From positions 58,562-122,561 of the forward strand of contig JAAKBF010000356.1 of assembly GCA_012656075.1 (NCBI GenBank): a DNA stretch of 64,000 bases. Reading direction: 5' to 3'. Every line of letters begins with the position of its first letter. Position 1 is the stretch's first letter. A model generated the notes under the pieces. The model worked only from the letters and a program-made list of their open reading frames with translations. It ran no database searches and was not told the DNA's origin. The position numbers were made by a program, and so were the translations under genes. Origin of the DNA: Phytophthora hibernalis (lineage: Eukaryota; Oomycota; Peronosporomycetes; Peronosporales; Peronosporaceae). Shown here piece by piece: positions 11,257 to 22,186 of this stretch.

Positions 11257-11854
11257 ATGCGACTAACCTGGGTCATGCTTACTGCTGCTACACTCCTGGC
11301 GAATTTTGATTCCGTTTTCGCCATCAAGACACCGTTCGTACCGCGCAGCAGGCCTCGTAGCGCGGTACGAACGGTGCCTCGCTGAAAGTGGCACAAGCAG
11401 CCATGTCGTAGATGCTGGAAGCGACGACAACGGCGACTTTGACGAAGAGCGAGGAAGACTATCCGTGTCGGATGGCGAGAAAATTGTGGACAGATTGAAG
11501 CAAGTTGGATTCGTGGTTCCCACCTCTCATATCGGTGGGTTGTCGAAGTTGACTCAATCACGACTGAGGCGATGGTTTGTGTTCGGTCACAGGGACAGTC
11601 TCTTTCGTCAATTGAAAAATGACGGCCTGAATCCGGCGAAATTGAGTAAAGCGATTGACTTGGACGACATTGTGAAGGCATCGAATTTTGTGGGCGACGC
11701 GGATTACCAGTTTTTCAACAGTTCTCCCAGTTCTGGTACAGAGATAATCTCAAAGCGAAAAATCTTCTCCGCCCAGCCCCTTCGGTCTAGCGTTCAGTAT
11801 GCTCGTGAAGGACCTTCCGTACCGGACCGTTTCAACGTTGTCTTCTCAGCTTGA
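11257..11854 (+). pseudogene. RXLR-like secreted effector, broken after the signal peptide
   Basis: The ATG at 11257 starts a clear signal peptide (MRLTWVMLTAATLLANFDS). The frame then ends at 11385. From about 11385 the next frame reads on to 11854 with a dEER motif (DFDEERGRL, near 11440-11465) and a helical effector domain. That domain includes W-F-V-F-G and D-G-L-N-P-A-K-L, as in WY-type effector modules. The region between signal peptide and dEER, where an RXLR motif should be, holds a 16-bp inverted repeat (11330-11376) and a frame change. No R-x-L-R can be read there. The gene has its own Inr/FPR promoter. It is best called a pseudogene of an RXLR effector. An intron restoring the frame is possible but unusual for this family. 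Confidence 0.6.
11330..11376. repeat. 16-bp perfect inverted repeat (hairpin)
   Basis: Arms 11330-11345 (CACCGTTCGTACCGCG) and 11361-11376 are perfect reverse complements around a 15-base loop. It lies between signal peptide and dEER of the broken effector. Confidence 0.9.
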
Positions 11855-13985
11855 GTGAAAGCAGTAGGAACAACTCAGAAGGGTTTCTGTTTCTACATTT
11901 TTCTTGTTATGCTCTGTCGATAATAATTTTAAAGCCGTTCTTGAATGTTACAGCGTTAGAATTATACTACTAGTAGTTAGCATTTGTTCGAACACTACCA
12001 CTACGGTACAACACAGTCGCCGCAGGCAGCCGGAGAAGTATTGTGCACGTGCAAACGCGGTCTAGTTTACGTCTTGTGGCGCATAATTTGCATACGGCTT
12101 ACCTCCGCTTCATCGTTGAGATGCCCTGTGTTTATCTTCAAAGTCCGTGATCTCCACGACTAACGTGACCTAAACGAGCCCATTGGGGTTTCCGTACGAA
12201 GGTTGCAAGGCAACATTTGTGTCTCGCATCGTATCGTCTAATCCCACCCACTAAATTAACTCAAGTCAAACCTTAGTGCAGGGTTTCCTAAAAATATATG
12301 GCAATATCAATAATGCATTCATTTTACCATACAATAATGTATTTCTTGCTGTCCGCTGAATCCGCTGAATACTTATTTTGGTCCCGACACCCAGAGCAAT
12401 AATCTATTTCACTATCAAAACCTGTACCAATTGCCACCGTCAATTCGCCTATCAAACACGCGATTTTGCAAAGTTGTAGTTGCTTCTTGTACACGTACGA
12501 ACTGATGAGGTACTTCCGACGTTGCATTTACTTCATTAATTAACGGAGCTGTCCAGCGATGGCACAGATGCAAACGGCAGACAAGTAGATCTGAATCGAG
12601 TCATTCTTCAGTATAGTACTTCTACTTTGAAGTAGTATAATATGCACTATGTATTTCAGGACGCCGATGTATGCAATAATATATTTTTTCTTCGATTGAG
12701 CGCTGCATAATTATTTATTTCATCGAGGGCCCTATATATAATTGCAATAGTATTTTATGAAACCCTACTAAAGTGGCTCGGTAAGCATCCCTGACGGATG
12801 ATAGGCATCTGCTAGTAATTAGTATCAACAAGTCTGGCTCCCCAATAATGCTAGTGACGCTCCTATCCAATGCGAGTCGAACCGGTCAAAAGGCTCTCTT
12901 GGATCACCAACTTGTTGAAAAAGTGTGGAAATGCTTGCTCAGCGTGGTTCGATAATGACAAAACTAATCGGCCGTAGTCGTAGTGAGCGCTCAGTAACTT
13001 TCTCTAAGCAGCTCAAACAATAATCGAGTCCGTAAACCAAAGTGAAAGATGTTCCCAATTCATTATCGACGAATCCACGACGTCGGTCTCCATATTTTCC
13101 ATGTCAAAAAATCGGCTGGACGAACGATGGTTTCTGGGACCCTATCCTAACACGGACGAAAACTGTGCCGAAAAAGTAGAAAGATAGACGTACTTTAATG
13201 CAATCAACCAAATAGTTTCCTTCGGCGGGATATTTGAAACGGTGGTGTACCTCGGGGTGGTGTACAACGTGCTGCAGCTGGGTATTTTGATTCTCGATCT
13301 CTTTCACCAGATTTCCTTCTTCCTGTATCGGATTTGCCACAACCCACGAAGACAAGCCTCAACCGACGAATTGTCCGTTTCTTCTCTGCTATCGAGCGTT
13401 GTGCCATAACAATTTTTTCGAGATACTGTCAGTTTTGTTACTCTTACCACCGCAGCTATATCGCTGTGGGGGACCAACAGACCCAGAAACAAAACTTTCT
13501 TGAAATTTTGTAGCTTTGTTCATCGCTTCCTTACTGGAAGCACATGCAGACCTCGTGTTTGTGTGGTATCAAAGGAGATAAGTTATTTCTTACGACTTCT
13601 CGTTCACCCAACGCCCATTTAAGTCGCCGTCCGGCCTAACTATGTAGTGCGTTACACCGGGGCACTGGTTGTTGCTGTCAGGACTCTATGTTGTCTTGTG
13701 CGTATTAGTCTCAGGTGGTGAGCGTTTGGAAGTCTCAGAGGATGCACATGTCAACACAAACATAGTAGGACTATCGTCAAAATGAAATTCCCATATCTAC
13801 ACATACATGTACTGAATAGATCGTGGAGTAGTATACTTGATCGATTTAATCTCAGTGAGCTCATGTTTAGTTTTCAGCAAAAACAATCAATTAAGTGAAG
13901 TAGCACTAAACGTATGATGTACCTCCGTTAACGCAATATATTCCAAATTTGCAGTCCTCCGCGGTAACACATCCCGACATCTTGC

Positions 13986-14486
13986 TTACTGAAAGCTCAA
14001 ATTCGGGGCAACGTTCGTGCGAAAATCCTTGTAGCGTTCAGCGATGTTTTTGTAGTCGTTGGGGTTTTCGCCGGCCTTTTTCATGACGCTTGCAATAGCC
14101 TTCCGGACCTTGCTATCCGAGTAGCCCAAACCGTGCCAGATCATAAACACTTTCATAAGTTCCTGGTCGTCTGCCTTGCGAAGTTCATCGTATAGACTGG
14201 CGTTTTTCAACCACTGCGCTTTAATTTGGCTCTTGTTCAAATTCTCCAACCCTGGTACCAGTTTCTTCCATGAGGAAGAGCGAAAGAAGCCTCTATCTTC
14301 GTCAACACTCCCCCAACCAGCCTTGCGTAACGAACGTTTGCCGTTAGTTAGAGCCCCAGCAAGAGAACGAACCATGTCCGGTGGTGCATCCGAGGTTGTG
14401 ACCGTGCTGAGGTCTGTAGTCGCGTCCGTCCTCAGCGAGTAGACTGAGGCGACAGTGACTACAACCAAGAGGTTCGTGAGATGCAT
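13986..14486 (-). CDS. RXLR-dEER effector, 166 aa, intact
   Basis: The start at 14486 gives a signal peptide (MHLTNLLVVVTVASVYS); an in-frame ATG 22 codons upstream would bury the signal. R-x-L-R appears as RSLR near residue 51 and is followed by a dEER-like DEDR about 10 residues on. The C-terminal domain (about residues 65-166) is helical and charged, with W-L-K-N-A-S-L-Y, then W-H-G-L-G-Y-S-D and A-E-R-Y-K-D-F, compatible with a small WY-like fold. Such proteins are secreted by oomycetes and act inside plant cells; the host target is not predictable. An Inr/FPR promoter lies at 14540-14561. A frameshifted paralogue is at 3915-4395. The stop is TAA at 13986-13988. Confidence 0.85.
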   Translation of the reverse strand: MHLTNLLVVVTVASVYSLRTDATTDLSTVTTSDAPPDMVRSLAGALTNGKRSLRKAGWGSVDEDRGFFRSSSWKKLVPGLENLNKSQIKAQWLKNASLYDELRKADDQELMKVFMIWHGLGYSDSKVRKAIASVMKKAGENPNDYKNIAERYKDFRTNVAPNLSFQ

Positions 14487-14539
14487 TCTTGTTCCCGAAT
14501 CGAGCTTCAGAGTTCGCGTAGAAGTAGCAGCACTGCGAA

Positions 14540-14561
14540 GGAAATTGCACAATGAAGCTGC
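14540..14561 (-). promoter_or_regulatory. oomycete Inr + FPR core promoter of RXLR gene B
   Basis: The minus strand reads GCTTCATTGTGCAATTTCC, a close match to the joined initiator and flanking promoter region. It lies about 55 bases upstream of the start at 14486, and the same element is kept in copy A. Confidence 0.65.
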
Positions 14562-15124
14562 ACAACTACTGGTTCGAGATAGATACCTTGTTCGCGATCA
14601 TAGTCGTGTTCTGCTCAGACGGTAAGTACAAGTAAGTATTGTTGTGGCGTTGTTGCAACACATGAGCAACAGCACGATGGGCATTGTTGATTCCACAATT
14701 TGTTGTCGACCTCAACAGTTGAAGGCGACAACATTGCAAATTGCAACACAACAAGCTTTCATGTCTATATACTGACTATTACTACCAGCCCTGACCAAGG
14801 ATTGGATGCCCATTGATGAGTCATGGAGATGAGAGTGAAAGATTCAACCTCATTGATCCGACAGTGGTAGGCAAGAAAACATTTTCTAGGCTTGTTTTCA
14901 TTTGACCCTGAACAGTTCGTCTAATATTTACGTCTAAGTAAAAACATCCGTGTCGAAATGTGGAGAATTACGTCACCGTTCGCAACTACTAGTACGTAGT
15001 ACTGTACATGTATAATACTACGGATGTATTGCAGTGACTGTACAATTGTACAGTCACTGGAACACATCCGAACATATTGCCCATTGGGGTACAGTACTGT
15101 AGCATTATTCTGGTGGCGGGGCAT

Positions 15125-15870
15125 AATTCCATTCTACGCGTGTCGAACTGTTCATAATAGCTCGCTTTTTCCCATGATCAACGTTGCCGAGATGTGAAAA
15201 GGAATTAATCAGCGTTGTTTCGATAATGACAAAGCTACCGGTAGTCAGTCTTAGTCGTAGCTAACAGTGATTGCTCATTATCCGTCTCCATAAACCAAAG
15301 TGCAAGATGTTCACAATTCTTCACGAACGAATCCACAACACGACTGAGCGTACGATCAAGAATCCGACCGGAGTATCATATTTCAGGGACCCCAGCCGCC
15401 ATCGAAGACAAATGGAAGCCGTGCTGAAAAGCGAAGGCGTACTTTGGTGCAATTGTCTATATTTTCCTTCGTTGCATTTGGAATGATGACCTCGCTGTTT
15501 TAATGTCTTCGAATTTGCGATTCTCGATTTTTCGACAGATTTCCCCTCTGCTTCCTGTATCGGATTTGCCTCAACAGACGATGTTTTTGTTTCCGTTTCC
15601 CACCAGCAATCGAGAGTTGTATCCTAGCAGCCAATTCTATACCAGACACTGTCACGTTGGAAACCTTGCCATCGCTGGTTTTTGGGAGCCCAACAGAGAA
15701 CCATAAACAAAATTTCGTGAAATGTGTTCGTCGCTTGATTACACAAAGCACATTCAGAGCTTGGGTTCCATCGTACTACTGTAGTAGTTGCTTTCAGAAG
15801 TGTTGGATATACAGCTCCCAGCAGGTGGGTGGGCAAGTGCCCTTGATATTTGCCGTTCCTGATCGTAATT
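15125..15870 (-). repeat. effector-locus duplication, copy C (flank only, effector missing)
   Basis: It matches the downstream flank of copies A and B. Landmarks are AACCAAAGTGCAAGATGTTC near 15294, CCGCCATCGAAGAC near 15399 (also near 2937) and AGTGTTGGATATACAGC near 15799 (also near 3350). Similarity stops near 15870 and no effector coding sequence follows. Confidence 0.7.
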
Positions 15871-16471
15871 ACTTCTTACTTCTACATTGTACAGCGGGTG
15901 TAGAAAGTGAAGGCACCCCCAGAAAATGCACATTTACACCCATCATATATAGCTGCGAGGTGTATTGTGTTAGTGGTTTACTCGACCTGAATAGCTGACG
16001 CTGTCGCTCGATCCGTTGGGTAGTGTTTCTGCGTCGACAGAACTTTGCTTTAATGCCTTCGCTAATAACACGGCCAGTGGGGCCTGCGGTGGGCTGAACA
16101 GGAAAATGACATCGTGGATTGACCTGTGGAACGTAGGGTGCGAAGTTTTCAGAAATTATGCTAGTACTTGCAGTTATTTGTCCAAACTCATCTCCAGCAA
16201 GCACTTCACGGGAGCCGGCCGACTTTTCCTCCGTATTCAGCCCGCCTAAAATCTTAAACTCTCATTTGTTTGAAATGCTGCGTCCCCGACCGCCGTGGCC
16301 CCGTGTTCACCACTAATACAACTCAGACCAATGACTACATGAATCTACAGAACAGCTAACTGACTGGAGTTTAGGCTCCCGCTTAGGGCAACATTAGCGC
16401 AACTTAAAAATCCAATACAATTTTCAACATATTTGCTCTGGTGGCTCAATGTGGTACTCTGGCCGTCCTGT
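15871..16471. other. no gene recognised
   Basis: Short open frames only, none with a recognisable motif. The right end abuts the left terminus of the hAT element. Confidence 0.4.
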
Positions 16472-16686
16472 CAGTGTTGGCATTTTTACATTTACATTTT
16501 TACATTTTTACGTAATAAGGGCCTTTTACTCGCTTTAAAACATTTTTACATAGATATTTTGCATTGTTGACGTAAAAAGATCTGAACCGCCGCACTTCCC
16601 ACAGAGAAGCAGCCTGCTTCATAAGAATCGATCTCCGTACGAACCTGTGCCGTCGTCGTCTATCCTCCCACGGCGGTCGGATCCTC

Positions 16687-17390
16687 TTGGAACTCCTGCC
16701 CGGGCTCCGTGACGAACACGTTGACGGGTCAAAGCGTGGACACCCGTCAGGTGCTCTGAGCACAAACTTTTACAGGCTCAACGAGAAATGCAACAAATCG
16801 ATGTGGTGGACTGTGTGCAAGTATTGCTACGCAGCCCACATAAGCGACAGAGCAACCGTTCCCTTTCCACTCCATGTTCGCGGTCGAAAGGAAGCCTGGG
16901 ATAAGCACTTGTCTGAGTGCTAGTTCTACGCTCGAGTAACCGGTAACTTGTCGCAAAACGATGAAGATCAGGCTGGAGTGAATGAACATGCTGCAGCTGG
17001 CAAACTTCAATGCATCTCGCCACCTGAATTTACACCTGTTGAATTACTGATCTTTTGGCGTTTGCTACTAGAATTTCAAGCAGAAGCCTTGCTTCTGGAC
17101 TCATTTTGGAACAACTGTCCTTCAGGAGGTTGCTCGTCTTTTTAAACGCTCGCTGTGGAGTTCCGGGCGCCGTGCCCCATCGCCATATCATGGGCGGTCG
17201 TGTTCTGAACGAGTATGCAGAGCTACATTCGATTGAGCAACGAGACAATGTTAGAGTGGTCCAATGTCGAACCGGTGGAAGAGTAAACTTTCTTTCGGTT
17301 GTCTGGGAAACGGTAGCAAAATTAAGTCTCCAGCAGTTTGGAACCAAAGCTTACTACACCGTCAACAACAAATGTCGAGATCGAGTTTAA
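16687..17390 (+). pseudogene. hAT transposase N-terminal part with BED-type zinc finger
   Basis: The first frame gives a BED-like finger, with CKYC near 16818-16830, then HVRGRK and HLSEC ending at 16920. After a stop and frame changes come a F-x-P-V-E-L-L-I-F-W segment (about 17027-17060) and a stretch ending RTGGRVNFLSVVWETVAKL (about 17270-17320). That R-T-G-G-R-V-N-F-L-S wording is familiar from oomycete hAT-type transposase-like proteins. The RNase H-like core and C-terminal dimerisation region are absent. It lies inside matching hAT ends. Confidence 0.6.
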
Positions 17391-17399
17391 TTACGAGTT

Positions 17400-18945
17400 C
17401 ATTCCACTTGAGTTGCCATTTTGACGTACTTGACGAGGTAATCGCAGATTTTCTGGAGCTACTCGTGGTTCTGCGCCTTGCCGATCTGCTCGGCGGACAT
17501 CCGCACGACCGAATCATTGTCGACGAGATCGAATCTCATAGAGCGAACGAAGCCGTGTGCACGCTGTCGATCAACAATGAATAGAGAAAGCAGAAATATT
17601 TGTATGTTCATGCTGTATGAACCCATTTCAAAACTTTCTCGCAAAAATAAATAGTCTGTAATCGTCAAGCAGAGCACCATGCTGGTATCTGTAGCATTCA
17701 GAAGCGAGCCATCAACGCTTCGAATCTTCATAGCAACGATATCAAGGAGGTAGCACCACGGACCACTTGGACGACCTGAGTCTCTTTCAGAAAGTTCTCA
17801 CCTTCCATTCTAGAGATTCCGTCACTAGACCATACAAGGTAGAGAACCATGTCCAGCATGCTGTCGACGGGTTGCAAACCCAGCCATCACCCCGACTCAA
17901 GGGTGTCAATGTCATCATTACACAGTTCGACTCATTCCACACTCATTCCACACAACCAACTCGACCATGAGCTCCGACGAAAGTACTGCGCTGCTGGTAG
18001 TCGAGTCGATCTTCGCGGCGTTGAGCAGATGGTGACATCGACTGACGGCGTGTCCACCAAGATCGCGCCCTCGACGCTCGTGTGTGGCTACACTCTTCTC
18101 CGGTTCCTACCCACAGCAGTTATGAACGCCTTCAACATGCATCTTTGGATGCGAGCACATCAACTCAAGGGCCAAGCGTTCACGGCAGAGATCCACTCTC
18201 CAGTTTCTTCACACAGCGTTTCCAATCTTCTGCGAGTTCGGATGCTGTCACCGACAGACTATGTAGACTGAAGGTCAACAAATTGACAAGCGCTGGTGAA
18301 GAAGGAGTGCGGTCTCGGCTTCGACCGGTATGTCCAACTGCCCTTCTACCGGAAGGTGTGGGTAGCTCCATGACCCACTCGACACTGTTGGTGGCATCGG
18401 CGATCGCCACGTCACATAGATTGTTAGCGCCATAGCGGAAACCGCGGTACCATGCCTGGTGTCCGTGGAGATTTGCGTAGTACGCGGTCGGCACGTCCTC
18501 ATTTTTGGCGCCTTCAGTGGTACAGTCGTAGTTGTAGAAGCAGTAAGCAGTTCCGTATCCCCCATCCGCCGAAAGTTGGCTGGTAATGCCAGTCTAGCAT
18601 CCCCGGTTAATCCATCCTGGACCGACAAGGATATAGCAGTACCACCGCCTTCGAGAATATCGGTCTCTGGAGCACTGCGGCCTTGGTTGTGGTTCATGCC
18701 CGAGCCAGATTTGTCGTCACAAGCACTGATGCGCAGACTCTAAGAGTCAAACACCATGTCGCTGCATTCGTTGTACGTGAACAGTTACACGTGATAGTAG
18801 AAGTACATGGTGTCGTGGCATGTGGGCGAGATGTAGTCGCTACAGGGCGTCGCGAAGTCGGCAATCTCCCCATTGATGCTGGCAAGTCCAGCTGCTGGAC
18901 TGCTTGCCAAAGATCTGAGATATCCCACTAATTGCCACGTTTTTA
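17400..18945 (-). other. non-transposase cargo of the hAT element; unidentified minus-strand coding remnants
   Basis: Several minus-strand frames look protein-like but break often. One (about 18930-18785) reads SDYISPTCHDTMYFYYHV. Another (18690-18520) begins with an APETDILE segment. A third (about 18490-18350) reads PTAYYANLHGHQAWYRG. Together they are faintly reminiscent of secreted carbohydrate-active proteins, such as the KRE6/SKN1 beta-glucan family, but this is only an impression. A separate frame near 17580-17460 reads RSMRFDLVDNDSVVRMSAEQ and is not recognised. Confidence 0.3.
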
Positions 18946-19223
18946 ATCGACTTTTTACATTTTTACAGGGATTTCCACTTAAATTAAGTAAAAAGGCACG
19001 TAAAAAGCCAACACTGGTCCTGTATGCTTGCAGAAATTCACCCATGTCGCCATGAAGGTGCATGATTTAAGTTCGGACGCCACCCAAGACTCATCTGTAT
19101 TTACTTGTATTTACGTTGCTTGAGGTTTTGCTCAAACGGTGTATCGTTGCCTCACAGAACGATTCCTTGTCACACTTTCACTTTTTCTTCGCTCCAAGAA
19201 GCTTCCACTCCTTCCTGGTTAAG

Positions 19224-20675
19224 ATGACAGACGCCGCTACGGACCTTCCAAGTGTTCCCGTGACGACGCTGCTGGGATCACCCCGAGTCGTCATGTGCTG
19301 GTTGCTTGCTCCGTGAGGTCCAGATACAAACCTGAGCGCAGCACCTTCTTCGAAAGTTTACTCGCTCGACTCAACGCTTGCCACGACGCTGTCGCAGTGC
19401 ATAAGGACGAGTGGAAGACCGAGTACTGTAAGCTCCTCAACCTCTGCTGGGACGTCTCGCTGGGGCAGACACAACCGCCTACATCGTTCGAGAGCTCAAC
19501 ACAGATCTGGACGCCATCTATGCCGGTATTGAATATGTTACAGCCGATCAGTGGATGGATGATTGGAGTCACGGTGGCATACTTTACAGTGCCGTAGGTT
19601 CTAGGTTCCAGCACCAATGGGGTCGATTTCCGCGATTTCCACATCTCTCTCAGGAATGAACCACCGGAAGATGGCCAGAATATTCGATGGCTGTCCTGCA
19701 ATATCGTCCACCGTTTTCGCGGTGATGACACGGGTTTCGAGGTCAAGAGCGGCTCGCACACGCTCAAATGTTGCTCGCTTGAGCTCTGCCAGTGGTCCTG
19801 GTGTGTTTTCTTCCAACGACGGGTACATCTCCATCATGGCTGCCATCACCTTCTCGTCACTGCCCATATCTCGGATCAGCATGCATGCAGCGGTACCCGT
19901 GACCACGGATTCGAGTAGTTGGGCTTGAACTTCACACCCTTGGCGCTTGTCGTGACGGTACCATCCAGGATGTCGTCATCGAGTCACTCTTTGAACGGAG
20001 TATTGAATCAAATGAGTTATTTATGAGGCAGCTACAGCGCTGGTACGAACTTCCAAACCACCCAAACATTATCCGGCTCCTCGGCGGCTGCCATCGTGCT
20101 CGACAGCCGTTCTTTGTGTGTGAAAATGCTCCTGGTGGCAACATCTTTCAATTCTTCAGCAAACCGGAGAACCGAGAGGTATTCTGGAACGTCTTTCTTC
20201 AAGTGGCGCAGGGTCTTCAGGTCCTCCATGAAAACGACATCGTCCACGGTGGTCTGAAGTGCGGCAGTATCTTGATGGGGAAACAACACACCGAAGATCT
20301 CGGACTTTGACTGTTCTCGCCTCAGATGCATCTCTGCGAGATACCGTCTACAGTTTCAAGAAGAACATTTGCGTCGTACACCCCGTGAAAAAATGGTTGA
20401 CAACGCGCTGCCAAGGTACAGGTCGGATACTTACGTGTTGGGAATGTGCATTATCGAAGCGAAGACGCAGGTCAGACCGTTTGGATTGTACGATGGCGAT
20501 GAAGTCCTTGAAAAGGTTCTTAGGGGGAGGCCTACGAGCAGCCCAACAAATTATTGGACGAGGAATGGAGCGTGGTCAGTCGGCTCGTTGCTGTGGATAT
20601 CAACGACCGTCCGGAGATGAGCGAAGCGATCTCCTTGATCGCCAGTCTGATCCCGTCGGCTGGTGCCGGAGCCTA
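19224..20675 (+). pseudogene. degenerate protein kinase gene with internal inversion
   Basis: The ATG at 19224 opens a helical N-terminal region, including RSRYKPERSTFFESLLARL near 19320-19375. After a frameshift it continues to about 19567. The next 0.38 kb is inverted: the minus strand carries the linker and the glycine-rich loop, GAGT and then YGTVKYA, interrupted by a small insertion. From 19957 the plus strand resumes with the N-lobe, H-P-N-I-I-R-L-L-G-G-C, then E-N-D-I-V-H-G-G-L-K where H-R-D-L-K is expected, and D-F-D where D-F-G is expected. The C-lobe follows with P-R-Y-R-S-D-T-Y-V-L-G-M. The catalytic Asp of HRD and the Asn/Gly positions are changed, and the frame shifts near 20280 and 20570. 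It was of oomycete TKL-like type and is now dead. Confidence 0.7.
19568..19956 (-). other. inverted segment inside the kinase pseudogene
   Basis: The minus strand of this segment is collinear with the missing middle of the plus-strand kinase. The 6-base words GTCACG (19568-19573) and CGTGAC (19951-19956) stand in inverted order at its two ends and mark the likely breakpoints. Rejoining at CGTGAC would place the loop YGTVKYA directly before RDGTIQDVVIESL. Confidence 0.6.
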
Positions 20676-22186
20676 ACTTAAGCTAAGAGAGGTATCTGCA
20701 CCTCGTACGAACTCCTGCTTGACTGTGTGCCGGTTAACAGTCAATATGGAGAAATGACAGTGCGTGAATTGCTGTAGTGGAAACGAAATTGGTTAGCATA
20801 TCACGGAAAACTGCGCATGAAGTGGGACACAGCCACCTCTTCACTACATCAAAATGTTTGTTTAATGTGTGCATGTGGTAAGTTTGACTTTTAGAGCAAA
20901 ACGTGTCCTGTTTCAAAAATCATATTGGTAATAATACTTGAATCTAAACTGGTCAAACAAAATTATAAACCAATCGAAAAATGTTGGCCAGTTCATGACT
21001 TTTACGTACTATAATAGTAATATCCATACCCGCCAACAAAATGAGTCCATTTAAAACAAAATGATCGCTAAGCCCTTTTGAGACGAGTTATCGATTTTTC
21101 GTATCTAAGCGGGAAGCGAGAAAATTACGATGGCTAACCACTCCGAAGCGACGATTAGAGGACGTCTCTGCGTGCTACGAACGGATGCAAGTCCCTAGGA
21201 GGGTGACGCGCTTTCCGACAATGATAAGAGGAAGTGCGTGGGGTCATTCTTGTCGTGGCTCTGTTGGTTGCCGAAGCTGCTGGCATAGTGGCTGTCAAAC
21301 TACATCGAAATGAGCCGTGCTGTTTCGCAGCATGCTCCCGGTCGAAACCAGCAAGGTAAGTCGTCATCGGATTGGTTGAAATGTATGTTTGGCACTTCTG
21401 ATTGGCTACTTCATGATTTGGACTCACGAGCGAAACATTTTATTCGATTGTGTAGTACAACACTCAGCTTTTGAATGGTGTGCGTAACTCCTATTTGAGG
21501 TTTAAAAGTTAACGATCATTTCGTTTTAAATGGACTCAAATGTATCAGGGCCTTGAAAATGGAGATATAATTTTATAGAGCGTACGAGTTTTGTTTTATA
21601 CAAGGGATCAGTATTGATACTTTGTCATGAACTTTTGACGCGACCACCACGATGATGTAGAGCCGTCCGATGTTCATTGCTGGAGCCTGAAATATTGAAG
21701 TGAGTTTAATCCCGCCACAAAGTACTTCGAAGTATTGAAAAGTGAGCTCCGGATCAGGCGACCTGGACACTGCCGAAAAAATTTCCACTGGCTCGCTGCC
21801 GGCATGCAATCATATATTGCAGTCATGATTCCGCACCTTCCTATCGGTAGTTTGTAAACAACATACATGTAATTGCATTCATGAACCAACGTCGCAGTGA
21901 TCTTTCAGCTATTCGTTCAAGTAGGAGCTGAGGCTTTTACGTATAGCAATCTTATGCCACTCGTACGAGCTAGCTCTTTCAGATTCAAGCTGAGAGGATG
22001 CGTTCAGTCGCCAGCTCGTATCTTTGGAGGCTACGGTAGCTAAACCGCCGTGAAGCTGACGGCCATAGAAGCAAATAGTGCATGGTGAAATACATGTATC
22101 CGACTCTCCGTTCACCAAGCGTTAATCATCATTGATGACTTATCGGTATGGATAATACTCGAAACATAAGGTAAGACCTTACAAGT
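20676..22186. other. no gene recognised; holds a MITE-like element
   Basis: Only short frames without motifs are seen. The stretch contains the inverted-repeat element at 21042-21538 and one perfect TACTTCGAAGTA at 21723-21734. Confidence 0.45.
21042..21538. mobile_element. MITE-like element, 26-bp terminal inverted repeats
   Basis: The ends 21042-21067 and 21513-21538 are reverse complements at 25 of 26 positions; the left starts TGAGTCCATTTAAAAC. The 497-bp interior has no transposase. The target duplication could not be settled by eye, so the superfamily is not assigned. Confidence 0.6.

Larger units (their letters stand above)
12855..15120 (-). repeat. effector-locus duplication, copy B
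   Basis: Counterpart of copy A at 2560-5040, with downstream flank (about 12855-13985), intact RXLR gene and upstream flank (14487-15120). The adjoining 15125-15870 is a third copy of the downstream flank only. Confidence 0.8.
16472..19016 (+). mobile_element. hAT transposon with terminal inverted repeats
   Basis: The left end starts CAGTGTTGGC at 16472 and the right end finishes GCCAACACTG at 19016. CAGTG termini are typical of hAT. Both ends run into T-rich TTTTTAC words in mirrored order. The 7-base word GTCCTGT lies directly outside each end (16465-16471 and 19017-19023), read here as the remains of an 8-bp target duplication. Inside are a BED/hAT transposase remnant (16687-17390) and 1.5 kb of sequence not recognised as transposase. 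The element is inactive. Confidence 0.65.

Noticed and set aside
18459..18743. Plus-strand frame of 94 codons with a hydrophobic start
   Set aside because: The minus strand over the same bases reads more protein-like segments, and the plus frame has no motif and no promoter signal.
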